From NCBI GenBank assembly GCA_028871595.1, contig JAGWMT010000038.1:1-17474 (forward strand): DNA of 17,474 nt. Direction: 5' to 3'. The DNA comes from Elusimicrobiota bacterium (lineage in GTDB: Bacteria > Elusimicrobiota > Elusimicrobia > UBA1565 > UBA9628). The translations under genes and the position numbers were made by a program. The notes under the pieces are model-generated. The model had not been told where the DNA came from and ran no database searches. It worked only from the letters and a program-made list of their open reading frames with translations. Shown piece by piece: positions 7,136 to 12,544 of the stretch (its first letter is position 1; each line of letters opens with the position of its first letter).

Positions 7136-7149
7136 TTGATTTGAATCAA
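7136..7149. promoter_or_regulatory. FNR/CRP-family operator
   Basis: TTGATTTGAATCAA fits the FNR consensus TTGAT-N4-ATCAA exactly, in an otherwise GC-rich setting. It lies between the divergent pckG and first pilin promoters, 34 bp upstream of the pckG ATG and about 100 bp upstream of the pilin start site. An oxygen-, NO- or redox-responsive FNR/DNR-type regulator is the natural candidate. The regulator gene is not in the window. Confidence 0.55.
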
Positions 7150-7209
7150 ATGAAATGGGGTAAAAAAGGGGGGTGAACGAACGCGCGGAAAAGTTCAGCG
7201 GGTGTATCC

Positions 7210-7238
7210 TTGACAGCCCCGGAGGGCGGGGTTATACT
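7210..7238 (+). promoter_or_regulatory. Sigma70 promoter of pilin gene 1
   Basis: TTGACA (7210-7215) and TATACT (7233-7238) are separated by 17 bp. The same hexamers with the same spacing precede pilin gene 2, while the spacer and flanks differ. Transcription would start near 7245, leaving a leader of about 80 nt. Confidence 0.85.
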
Positions 7239-7264
7239 CAGAGGAGATCGGGCGTGGTCAGGCC

Positions 7265-7326
7265 GTGCCGAATAACGTCTCTTTACCCTGTTATTCATAG
7301 ATAACGGCACAAAGGGGGCCACGCAC
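7265..7326 (+). promoter_or_regulatory. Structured 5' leader and RBS of pilin gene 1
   Basis: An outer stem GTGCCG/CGGCAC (7265-7270 with 7305-7310) encloses an inner stem AATAAC/GTTATT (7271-7276 with 7290-7295) with TTTACCCT in its loop. The ribosome binding site AGGGGG (7313-7318) follows at once, 8 nt before the ATG. CCCT in the loop (7286-7289) is complementary to AGGG of the RBS, allowing a pseudoknot or an alternative fold. The second pilin leader keeps the same plan. Confidence 0.6.
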
Positions 7327-7758
7327 ATGACGAAGTCGAAAAAGTCGGGATTCACGCTCATCGAGCTCATGATCGTCGTCGCGATTATCGGCATTCTCGC
7401 CGCGATCGCGATTCCGAAGTTCGCGGAACTCATCCGTAAGTCGGGCGAAGGCGCGTCCAAGGGCAACCTGGGCTCGATCCGCTCGTCTCTGAGCATCTAC
7501 TACGGCGACCTGGAAGGTCAGTACCCGTCCCAGTTGGCGGCGCTGACCATCTCGGGCAAGTACCTCGCGACCTTGCCCAACGCCAAGGCCCCGAACTACC
7601 ACGGCGACACGTCCGCCGAGGTGGACGCGCTGCTCAGCGCCCCGACGGACGCGGGCGGCTGGGTGTTCAACAACACGGTCGGCGACGCCAACGTCGGCGG
7701 CGTGATCGTGAATTGCACGCACACGGACACGAAGGGCACCGTCTGGACGACGTACTGA
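7327..7758 (+). CDS. Type IV pilin-like (prepilin-type) protein, copy 1
   Basis: This is a 143-aa class III-signal pilin or pseudopilin. The short basic leader MTKSKKSG is followed by the prepilin peptidase site G|FTLIELM with Glu at mature position 5, and then by a ~22-residue hydrophobic helix ([21 protein letters not shown]). The C-terminal head (about 95 residues) has [17 protein letters not shown] and a single Cys near the end (NCTHTD), so no intramolecular disulfide is possible. The head size fits a minimal major pilin or a GspG-like subunit. No assembly ATPase, platform protein or peptidase gene is nearby; these must be elsewhere. The gene is a single-gene unit with its own promoter and terminator, as expected for an abundant structural protein. 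It differs from copy 2 by three residues. Confidence 0.93.
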   Translation: MTKSKKSGFTLIELMIVVAIIGILAAIAIPKFAELIRKSGEGASKGNLGSIRSSLSIYYGDLEGQYPSQLAALTISGKYLATLPNAKAPNYHGDTSAEVDALLSAPTDAGGWVFNNTVGDANVGGVIVNCTHTDTKGTVWTTY

Positions 7759-7775
7759 GCCGCGGTTGATGGAAC

Positions 7776-7811
7776 CCCCGGAGCCCTTGCGGCTCCGGGG
7801 TGTCTTTTTTT
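7776..7811 (+). terminator. Rho-independent terminator of pilin gene 1
   Basis: A 10-bp stem CCCCGGAGCC/GGCTCCGGGG (7776-7785 with 7791-7800), loop CTTGC, is followed by TGTCTTTTTTT. It begins 17 bp after the stop codon. Confidence 0.93.
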
Positions 7812-7858
7812 GCCTTTCGGGGGTGATCGAAGTCACGGCGGAGTTTCGGGGAGTTTCC

Positions 7859-7887
7859 TTGACAACTTTCAAGAGCAGGGCTATACT
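7859..7887 (+). promoter_or_regulatory. Sigma70 promoter of pilin gene 2
   Basis: TTGACA (7859-7864) and TATACT (7882-7887) are separated by 17 bp. The hexamers are identical to those of pilin gene 1, although the spacer sequence is quite different, which suggests selection on the promoter after duplication. Confidence 0.85.
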
Positions 7888-7913
7888 TCCGTTAGTTCGT
7901 GCGCGGTCATGCT

Positions 7914-7976
7914 GTGCCGAATAAAGTCTATTTACCCTAGATATTCATAAATAACGGCACAAAGGGGGCCATGCAC
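7914..7976 (+). promoter_or_regulatory. Structured 5' leader and RBS of pilin gene 2
   Basis: The outer stem GTGCCG/CGGCAC (7914-7919 with 7955-7960) is conserved. The inner stem is rebuilt with other bases: AATA/TATT (7920-7923 with 7942-7945) and TCTA/TAGA (7927-7930 with 7938-7941), around the conserved TTTACCC loop (7931-7937). AGGGGG (7963-7968) lies 8 nt before ATG 7977. Confidence 0.6.
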
Positions 7977-8408
7977 ATGACGAAGTCGAAAAAGTCGGGA
8001 TTCACGCTCATCGAGCTCATGATCGTCGTCGCGATTATCGGCATTCTCGCCGCGATCGCGATTCCGAAGTTCGCGGAGCTCATCCGTAAGTCGGGCGAAG
8101 GCGCGTCCAAGGGCAACCTGGGCTCGATCCGCTCGTCTCTGAGCATCTACTACGGCGACCTGGAAGGTCAGTACCCGTCGAAGCTGGCGGCGCTGACCAT
8201 CTCCGGCAAGTACCTCACGACCTTGCCCAACGCCAAGGCCCCGAACTACCACGGCGACACGTCCGCCGAGGTGGACGCGCTGCTCAGCGCCCCGACGGAC
8301 GCGGGCGGTTGGGTGTTCAACAACACGATCGGCGACGCCAACGTCGGCGGCGTGATCGTGAACTGCACCCACACGGACACGAAGGGCACCGTCTGGACGA
8401 CGTACTAA
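7977..8408 (+). CDS. Type IV pilin-like (prepilin-type) protein, copy 2
   Basis: This 143-aa pilin is nearly identical to the product at 7327-7758. The three differences in the head domain are Gln to Lys after QYPS, Ala to Thr in KYL-TTLP, and Val to Ile in FNNTIGD. The coding regions differ at about ten bases plus the stop codon (TAA instead of TGA), with only one difference in the first ~58 codons. I chose ATG 7977 over an in-frame ATG at 7971 because it gives the same 8-nt RBS spacing and the same leader peptide as copy 1. The processing site G|FTLIE and Glu5 are intact. The unit has its own promoter, leader and terminator 650 bp downstream of the first. Confidence 0.93.
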   Translation: MTKSKKSGFTLIELMIVVAIIGILAAIAIPKFAELIRKSGEGASKGNLGSIRSSLSIYYGDLEGQYPSKLAALTISGKYLTTLPNAKAPNYHGDTSAEVDALLSAPTDAGGWVFNNTIGDANVGGVIVNCTHTDTKGTVWTTY

Positions 8409-8424
8409 GACGCGGTTGATGGAA

Positions 8425-8462
8425 CCCCCCGGAGCCCTTGCGGCTCCGGGGGGTTTCTTCTT
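8425..8462 (+). terminator. Rho-independent terminator of pilin gene 2
   Basis: A 12-bp stem CCCCCCGGAGCC/GGCTCCGGGGGG (8425-8436 with 8442-8453), loop CTTGC, is followed by TTTCTTCTT. The core stem matches the terminator of pilin gene 1. It also lies 20 bp beyond the convergent mcsB stop and may act on that transcript, though no T-run exists on that side. Confidence 0.9.
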
Positions 8463-8472
8463 GGCGGAGGGG

Positions 8473-9522
8473 TCAGGCGATCTTGAGGCGGCGGCGGACC
8501 AGGCCCGCGCGCAAGGCGTCGCGTTCCAGGGGGGAGAGCTCCTTCTCCGCCAGAAGGTCGAGATGCGCGGGCTGGGTGGTCAAGGTCAACTCATTGACCA
8601 ACGCCATATCCGCGGGAAGCTTCCAACCGAGCGCCAGCCCCAGGCGCAGGCGGGAGAGATGCTGCTGGGATTCCTCGAACGACAGCAGACGGGCGGAGCC
8701 CAGCAGTCCCACGGCGCGGTGGACGTCGTCCTCCAGCTTCACCTTGGCATTCCCCGCGGACAGGGCGGCCCGGGCGTCCTTCTCCCGGGCCACGATCTGG
8801 GCGACCGAGCGTTCCAGCGCCGCCAGGATCTCGCCTTCGGTGCGGCCGAAGCCCGTCGCGTTCGATATCTGGAAGAAGTCCCCGAACACCTTGGTCCCCT
8901 CGCCGTACAGACCTCGGGCGATGAGCCCCGCCCGCGTCAGGCTGTCGATCAGCCGGGGGCCTGAGCCCGAGAGCATCAGCGCCGGGAGATGGACCAGGCA
9001 GGACGCGCGCAGCCCGGTTCCCAGGTTGGTGGGACAGGCCGTCAGGTAGCCCAGGTCGTCCCGGAAGGCGAAATCCAACGACGCCGACAGGCCGTCGTCC
9101 AGCCGGTCCACCGCGGCGTGCGCTTCGCGCAGGCGAAAGCCGGGGAGCAGGGCGGCCAGGCGCAGGTGATCTTCCTCGTTCACCATGGCCACCAAGGACT
9201 CGTGCTCGCCCACGATCACCGCCCGGTGGGCGGGGTGCGCCGCCAGGTGCGGGCTGGCCAGGTGCCGTTCGACCAGGAACGCGCGGTCCACGTGGTCCAG
9301 GTCCGAGAATTTGAAGTAGGCCGCGCTCTTCAGCCCGGCCGCGTGGGCCGCGGCGAAGGCCTGCTCCAGGACCCGCTTCAGTCCGGCCGGGGAAAGATGC
9401 GAGGGGAAGGCCGCGTTCAGATTGCGCGCCAGGCGCACGCGGGTGGACAGGACGACGGCGTGTTCCGGGCCCTCGGCCTCGGCCCAGCCCGCTCGGAAGC
9501 GGAGCATGGTCTGGAGCTGCAC
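8473..9522 (-). CDS. mcsB: Protein-arginine kinase McsB-like (ATP:guanido phosphotransferase)
   Basis: The protein has 349 aa. Diagnostic guanido-kinase blocks are VVLSTRVRLARN (residues 23-34), EHESLVAMVNEEDHLRL with the substrate-loop glutamate, the signature CPTNLGTGLRAS (C163 onwards) and FGDFFQISNATGFGRTE. In Firmicutes, McsB phosphorylates arginines on damaged or regulatory proteins, marking them for ClpCP. The short C-terminal end (RRRLKIA) resembles bacterial McsB rather than creatine kinases. The start is GTG 9522, with GGGGAGG 7 nt upstream inside the end of the preceding gene; ATG 9507 is less well placed. The zinc-finger partner gene ends 1 bp upstream, so the two should be translated together. 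No clpC or ctsR lies in the window. Confidence 0.93.
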   Translation of the reverse strand: MQLQTMLRFRAGWAEAEGPEHAVVLSTRVRLARNLNAAFPSHLSPAGLKRVLEQAFAAAHAAGLKSAAYFKFSDLDHVDRAFLVERHLASPHLAAHPAHRAVIVGEHESLVAMVNEEDHLRLAALLPGFRLREAHAAVDRLDDGLSASLDFAFRDDLGYLTACPTNLGTGLRASCLVHLPALMLSGSGPRLIDSLTRAGLIARGLYGEGTKVFGDFFQISNATGFGRTEGEILAALERSVAQIVAREKDARAALSAGNAKVKLEDDVHRAVGLLGSARLLSFEESQQHLSRLRLGLALGWKLPADMALVNELTLTTQPAHLDLLAEKELSPLERDALRAGLVRRRLKIA

Positions 9523-9523
9523 C

Positions 9524-9868
9524 TCAGCGCCTCCCCGGGGTCTTGCCGCGGTGATGATAGGCGCCGGCGTGCACCCGGGGCAGGAGGTCGCGCACCTGGG
9601 CGGCGAAATGGTCGTAGCACTGCGGGCAGCCGAAGCGGCCCGTCGCCCGGAAGTCGGCGAAAGAGGTCCGGCAGCCGTGGCAGCGGCTGTGTTGGGCGCG
9701 CGCGCGCGCGGACAGGCCCGCCAGCGCCGACGCCAAGGCGTCGAGCGCGGTCTGGGCGGGGAGCTCGGCGGCGCAGGTGGCGCACAGCGCCGTCTTGCTC
9801 ACATGGTTGTTGACCACGGTGGAGAGGAGAACGGCGGCTTCGCGTTGAGCGCAGGATTGGCACACCAT
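9524..9868 (-). CDS. mcsA: McsA-like zinc-finger activator, without the UVR domain
   Basis: This 114-aa protein carries four CxxC pairs (CQSC, CATC, CHGC, CPQC), the double zinc-binding layout of McsA, which activates the McsB kinase. The tail RVHAGAYHHRGKTPGRR matches the 'IHG..HHxGKxP' point in McsA after which homologues continue into a C-terminal UvrB/UvrC-like (UVR) coiled coil. Here the protein stops, so it is much shorter than Bacillus McsA (about 185 aa). The start is ATG 9868, because the first zinc knuckle begins right there. A longer open frame extends to 10045 but overlaps the divergent gene and has no family similarity. TATAAT lies 8-13 nt upstream with no Shine-Dalgarno sequence, suggesting a leaderless mRNA. 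Confidence 0.85.
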   Translation of the reverse strand: MVCQSCAQREAAVLLSTVVNNHVSKTALCATCAAELPAQTALDALASALAGLSARARAQHSRCHGCRTSFADFRATGRFGCPQCYDHFAAQVRDLLPRVHAGAYHHRGKTPGRR

Positions 9869-9875
9869 CGGTCCA

Positions 9876-9894
9876 ATTATACGAATGGTATGAT
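9876..9894. promoter_or_regulatory. Overlapping divergent -10 elements (mcsA / FAH gene)
   Basis: In the 35-bp gap, TATAAT on the - strand (9881-9876) serves mcsA and TATGAT on the + strand (9889-9894) serves the FAH-family gene. Each is 6-9 nt from its start codon. Each polymerase footprint would cover the other promoter, including the other gene's first codons. No good -35 hexamers are visible for either. Confidence 0.55.
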
Positions 9895-9903
9895 GGTCGG
9901 AGC

Positions 9904-10506
9904 ATGAATCTTCCCGGTCTGGACATCGCGTTGGGCACGATCTGGTGCGTGGGACGCAACTATGCCGAGCACGCCAAGGAGCTGGGCAACGCCCTCCCCG
10001 CCGCTCCGGTGATCTTCCTGAAGCCGGCGTCGTCGGTGATCTCATCGGGAGGAACGCTGCGGCTGCCGGCCGACTCGAAAAGAGTGGATCACGAGGTGGA
10101 ATTGGTCGTGGCGCGCGCGGCGGACGGGTCCCTGAGGGCCGCCGTCGGCGTGGATTTCACCGCGCGGGATATTCAAGAAGAGCTCAAGAAGAAAGGGCTG
10201 CCCTGGACCTTGGCGAAGGGCCGGCCGGGGTTCGCCGCTTTGGGGCCATTCGTTCCCGCAGCCCTGCCTGCGGCCTTGACTTTGTCGGTGAACGGGTCCG
10301 TCCGTCAAAAAGGGAGCACGGCCGACATGCTCTTTCCGGTTCCCAGGCTGCTGGAGTACCTGGACGCGAACTTCGGCTTGGCGCCGGGAGACATCGTGTT
10401 CACCGGCACGCCGGCCGGCGTGGGGCCCGTGTCCGCCGGCGATCGTGTCGAGGCGGTTCTGGGCGACGGGGTGAGCCGTCTGACCGTGACCGTCGCCGCG
10501 TCCTAG
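9904..10506 (+). CDS. Fumarylacetoacetate hydrolase (FAH) family protein
   Basis: This 200-aa protein has the compact single-domain form seen in acylpyruvate hydrolases and oxaloacetate decarboxylases (FAHD1/YcgM type). The N-terminal IWCVGRNYAEHAKELGN and VIFLKPASS are classic. The metal-binding set is present: H63-E64-V-E66 (VDHEVEL) and D84 in GVDFTARDIQ. The mixed-sheet end TGTPAGVGPVSAGDRVEAVLG is also typical. Likely reactions are hydrolysis of acylpyruvates or decarboxylation of oxaloacetate; sequence alone does not separate them. A LysE-type exporter follows 12 bp downstream. The ATG is confirmed by the conserved N-terminus. GGAG lies too close to serve as a normal ribosome site, and a TATGAT lies 9 nt upstream. 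Confidence 0.9.
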   Translation: MNLPGLDIALGTIWCVGRNYAEHAKELGNALPAAPVIFLKPASSVISSGGTLRLPADSKRVDHEVELVVARAADGSLRAAVGVDFTARDIQEELKKKGLPWTLAKGRPGFAALGPFVPAALPAALTLSVNGSVRQKGSTADMLFPVPRLLEYLDANFGLAPGDIVFTGTPAGVGPVSAGDRVEAVLGDGVSRLTVTVAAS

Positions 10507-10518
10507 AAGGTCGCCGCG

Positions 10519-11133
10519 ATGATCGCCCGGCTTCTGACCGTCTACGTCGTCTATCTCCTCGCCGCCATGAGTCCCGGGCCGGCGGTGGTGTACGTGATGC
10601 GCACCGCGGTGGGTTCGCGCGGGTACGGCGTCCGCGCGGCGTTGGGCGTGGCCACGGGCACCGCGCTGTGGGTGGGAGTGGCGGCGCTGGGCCTGGCGTC
10701 GGTCCTGAAGGCGCATCCCTCCGTGATGGGCGGCATTCGCGGCGTCGGCGGCGCGTATTTCCTCTTCCTGGCTTGGAAGCTGGGGCGCAGCGCGGCGGCG
10801 GCCCAGGCCGGAAGGTCCCCGGCGTTCCTGCCGCGCTCGGCGTGGGCGGCCTACACCCAAGGCGTGGCGACGAACGTCACGAATCCGGGCACGGCGCTGT
10901 TCTTCACCGCCCTGCTCGGGCTCTACGACGTTCCCGGCATGCCGCCGCCGGCCCAGATGGCCGTGTACCTGGGCATACCGGCCCTGTCGGCCGCCTGGTA
11001 TGGCGGATTATCTTACGCGTTCTCGAACGCGCGATTGTCGCGCGCGTATCTGAATCTCCGGCGGCCGCTGGACGGCGGGCTGGCCGCGCTGTTCGTGGTC
11101 CTGGGAATCAAACTGCTGCTGTCCGTTCGCTGA
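10519..11133 (+). CDS. LysE/RhtB family exporter
   Basis: This 204-aa membrane protein has about six hydrophobic helices. The LysE family motif is near the N-terminus (MSPGPAVVYVMRTAVGSRGYGVRAALGVATGTALWVGVAALGL in outline: PGP, then the G-rich helix 1-2 hairpin), followed by YFLFLAWKLG and TNVTNPGTALFF, equivalent to the conserved 'N.(L)NPK...FF'. The family exports amino acids such as lysine, arginine, threonine or homoserine at the inner membrane; the substrate is unknown here. GAAGG (10506-10510) lies 8 nt before the ATG. The gene follows the FAH hydrolase closely and probably shares its transcript. Its last 26 bp overlap the convergent histidine kinase gene. Confidence 0.9.
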   Translation: MIARLLTVYVVYLLAAMSPGPAVVYVMRTAVGSRGYGVRAALGVATGTALWVGVAALGLASVLKAHPSVMGGIRGVGGAYFLFLAWKLGRSAAAAQAGRSPAFLPRSAWAAYTQGVATNVTNPGTALFFTALLGLYDVPGMPPPAQMAVYLGIPALSAAWYGGLSYAFSNARLSRAYLNLRRPLDGGLAALFVVLGIKLLLSVR

Positions 11134-12373
11134 CGGCGGGCGTCCGCGCCAGCGGCAGGCGCAAGGTGAAGCGCGCTCCTCCGCCGGGGGGATTCTCCGC
11201 GAGCAAGTCTCCGCCCAACCGGCGCGCCGCGGCGCGCGAGACGAACAGGCCCAGCCCGGTCCCGCCGGCCCCCGGCCGGGACGTGGCGAACGGCTGGAAC
11301 AAACGGGGCAGGACGTCCGCTGGAATGCCGGGCCCGTCGTCCTCGACCACGACCTCCGCCCGGCCGGCGTCCTGGGGAGAGAGCCGGACGCGGACCGTCA
11401 CGCGGCCGCCGGCGGGCAGGACCTTGGCCGCGTTGCCGAGCAGGTTCATGATGACGCGCTCCAGGTCGCTGGGGGCGGCCATGACGGGCATGGGTGAGTC
11501 GCTCAGGTCGCGCTCCAACGCGATCCGGCGGAGCTTCAAGATGGGTTCGGCCATGGTCAGGGCGCTCGACGCCGCGTCGCGCAGGGAGCGTTCGGTCGCC
11601 GGGCCGGCGGCGCGCGACAAAAGCCCCGCGACCAGCTCCTGGCAGAACACCGCCGCGGCCTCGATTCGCGTCAGATCCTTGGCCAGGACCGGGTCCTCCA
11701 CGCCGCGGTCCGCGTGCATGCGGGCGTAGGCGCGGATCACCATGAGCGGCGTGGTCAGGTCGTGGGCCGCGCCCGCGCCCCCGGCGGCGATGGCGGTCAG
11801 GCCGCGGTCCTGTTCCCGCCGGCGCGCGACCTCGCGTTCGAGCGTCTCGACCTCGCCGCGCCTCTGCGCCGCGCGCAGCGACGATTCCCGCTCCGCGCGC
11901 GCCAAGGTCCAGGTGGCCGCGGCCGCGCTGGCCAGGATGCCGGTCTCCAGGGCCAGAGCGAAAGGCGCGGACGCGTCCCAGGCGCCCAGGAGGTGCACGG
12001 CGGCGTTCGCGAGACAGGCGCCCGTCGCGGTCCAGGCCAGCTCGCGGCCCTGCAGAAGAATCGCCGCCGTGAACACGGGCAGGAGATACAGCGTCCAAAG
12101 GCTGGAATCCGCGCCGCCCGACCACTGCTGAAGCCCGGCGATCGACGCGAATCCGGCCACGACGCACAGCCCGTGCAGCCAGACGCGGCGCGGCGCCAGA
12201 CGGACGCTCAGGCTGGTGGCCAGGCTGGAGCCGAGCAGGGCCAGGAACAGGTACAGCGCCTGGGGAAAGACGAGGCGCGGGTCGTCCTTGGCCAGGAAGG
12301 CGAGCACCCCCATGACGATCCAGAGCGCGCGCTCGATGCGCGCGGTGCGGCGGCGGCTTTCGGATTCATCCAT
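11108..12373 (-). CDS. Membrane sensor histidine kinase (orphan)
   Basis: This 421-aa protein starts at ATG 12373, with GGGAGAAG upstream; open frame continues to 12517 but without recognisable sequence. Residues ~14-170 form about six transmembrane helices with no obvious periplasmic domain, so the signal is probably sensed in or at the membrane. A coiled coil (about 172-195) leads to the dimerisation helix GAAHDLTTPLMVIRAYA, with the phospho-acceptor H204. The HATPase part follows: N-box ERVIMNLLGNAAKVL, G1 VEDDGPGIPADVLPRLFQPF and G2 GGTGLGLFVSRAAARRLGG. It should autophosphorylate and pass phosphate to a response regulator, but none is encoded in the window. The gene is divergent from the TPR-methylase operon 171 bp away and overlaps lysE convergently at its 3' end. 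Confidence 0.92.
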   Translation of the reverse strand: MDESESRRRTARIERALWIVMGVLAFLAKDDPRLVFPQALYLFLALLGSSLATSLSVRLAPRRVWLHGLCVVAGFASIAGLQQWSGGADSSLWTLYLLPVFTAAILLQGRELAWTATGACLANAAVHLLGAWDASAPFALALETGILASAAAATWTLARAERESSLRAAQRRGEVETLEREVARRREQDRGLTAIAAGGAGAAHDLTTPLMVIRAYARMHADRGVEDPVLAKDLTRIEAAAVFCQELVAGLLSRAAGPATERSLRDAASSALTMAEPILKLRRIALERDLSDSPMPVMAAPSDLERVIMNLLGNAAKVLPAGGRVTVRVRLSPQDAGRAEVVVEDDGPGIPADVLPRLFQPFATSRPGAGGTGLGLFVSRAAARRLGGDLLAENPPGGGARFTLRLPLARTPAVSERTAAV

Positions 12374-12379
12374 GGCGTG

Positions 12380-12395
12380 CTTCTCCCGGGAGAAG
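12380..12395 (-). promoter_or_regulatory. RBS-covering palindrome before the histidine kinase
   Basis: CTTCTCCCGGGAGAAG is a perfect 16-bp palindrome (6-bp stem with a CCGG loop as RNA) that contains the GGGAG ribosome site of the kinase gene, 6 nt before ATG 12373. Its core TCTCCCGGGAGA is identical to the hairpin before kimA. Confidence 0.55.
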
Positions 12396-12500
12396 GCTCC
12401 CGGCATCAGGATGACCCCGGAGGCATGCGCCGGGCTCAAGCCGCGCTGAAGAACCGCTGAAGTCCGGGCCCCCGGAAAATCCGCGCCGGATAAGGGCTCA

Positions 12501-12529
12501 TTGACAATCCCGTCCATTGTGGTTAGATT
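12501..12529 (+). promoter_or_regulatory. Sigma70 promoter of the TPR-methylase operon
   Basis: TTGACA (12501-12506) and TAGATT (12524-12529) are separated by 17 bp. GGAAGG (12533-12538) lies 6 nt before ATG 12545. The predicted start site near 12536 would cut into that ribosome site, so the real start may be slightly upstream or the leader very short. Confidence 0.7.
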
Positions 12530-12544
12530 GTCGGAAGGTAATCC

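Noticed and set aside
7265..7326. GEMM (c-di-GMP) riboswitch before the pilin gene
   Set aside because: The GEMM hallmarks (CACGCACAGGGCAAACC and the tetraloop-receptor arms) are absent, and the leader is too short.
7971..7976. Earlier ATG for pilin gene 2
   Set aside because: It would sit only 2 nt after the ribosome site. ATG 7977 keeps the 8-nt spacing and the leader peptide of pilin gene 1.
7250..8460. CRISPR or satellite array, because of the long direct repeat
   Set aside because: There are only two units of 650 bp, each a whole gene with promoter and terminator; this is a gene duplication.
9869..10045. N-terminal extension of the McsA-like gene
   Set aside because: The extra 59 residues are Arg/Pro/Ser/Cys-rich shadow of the divergent FAH gene. 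The conserved zinc knuckle starts right at ATG 9868.
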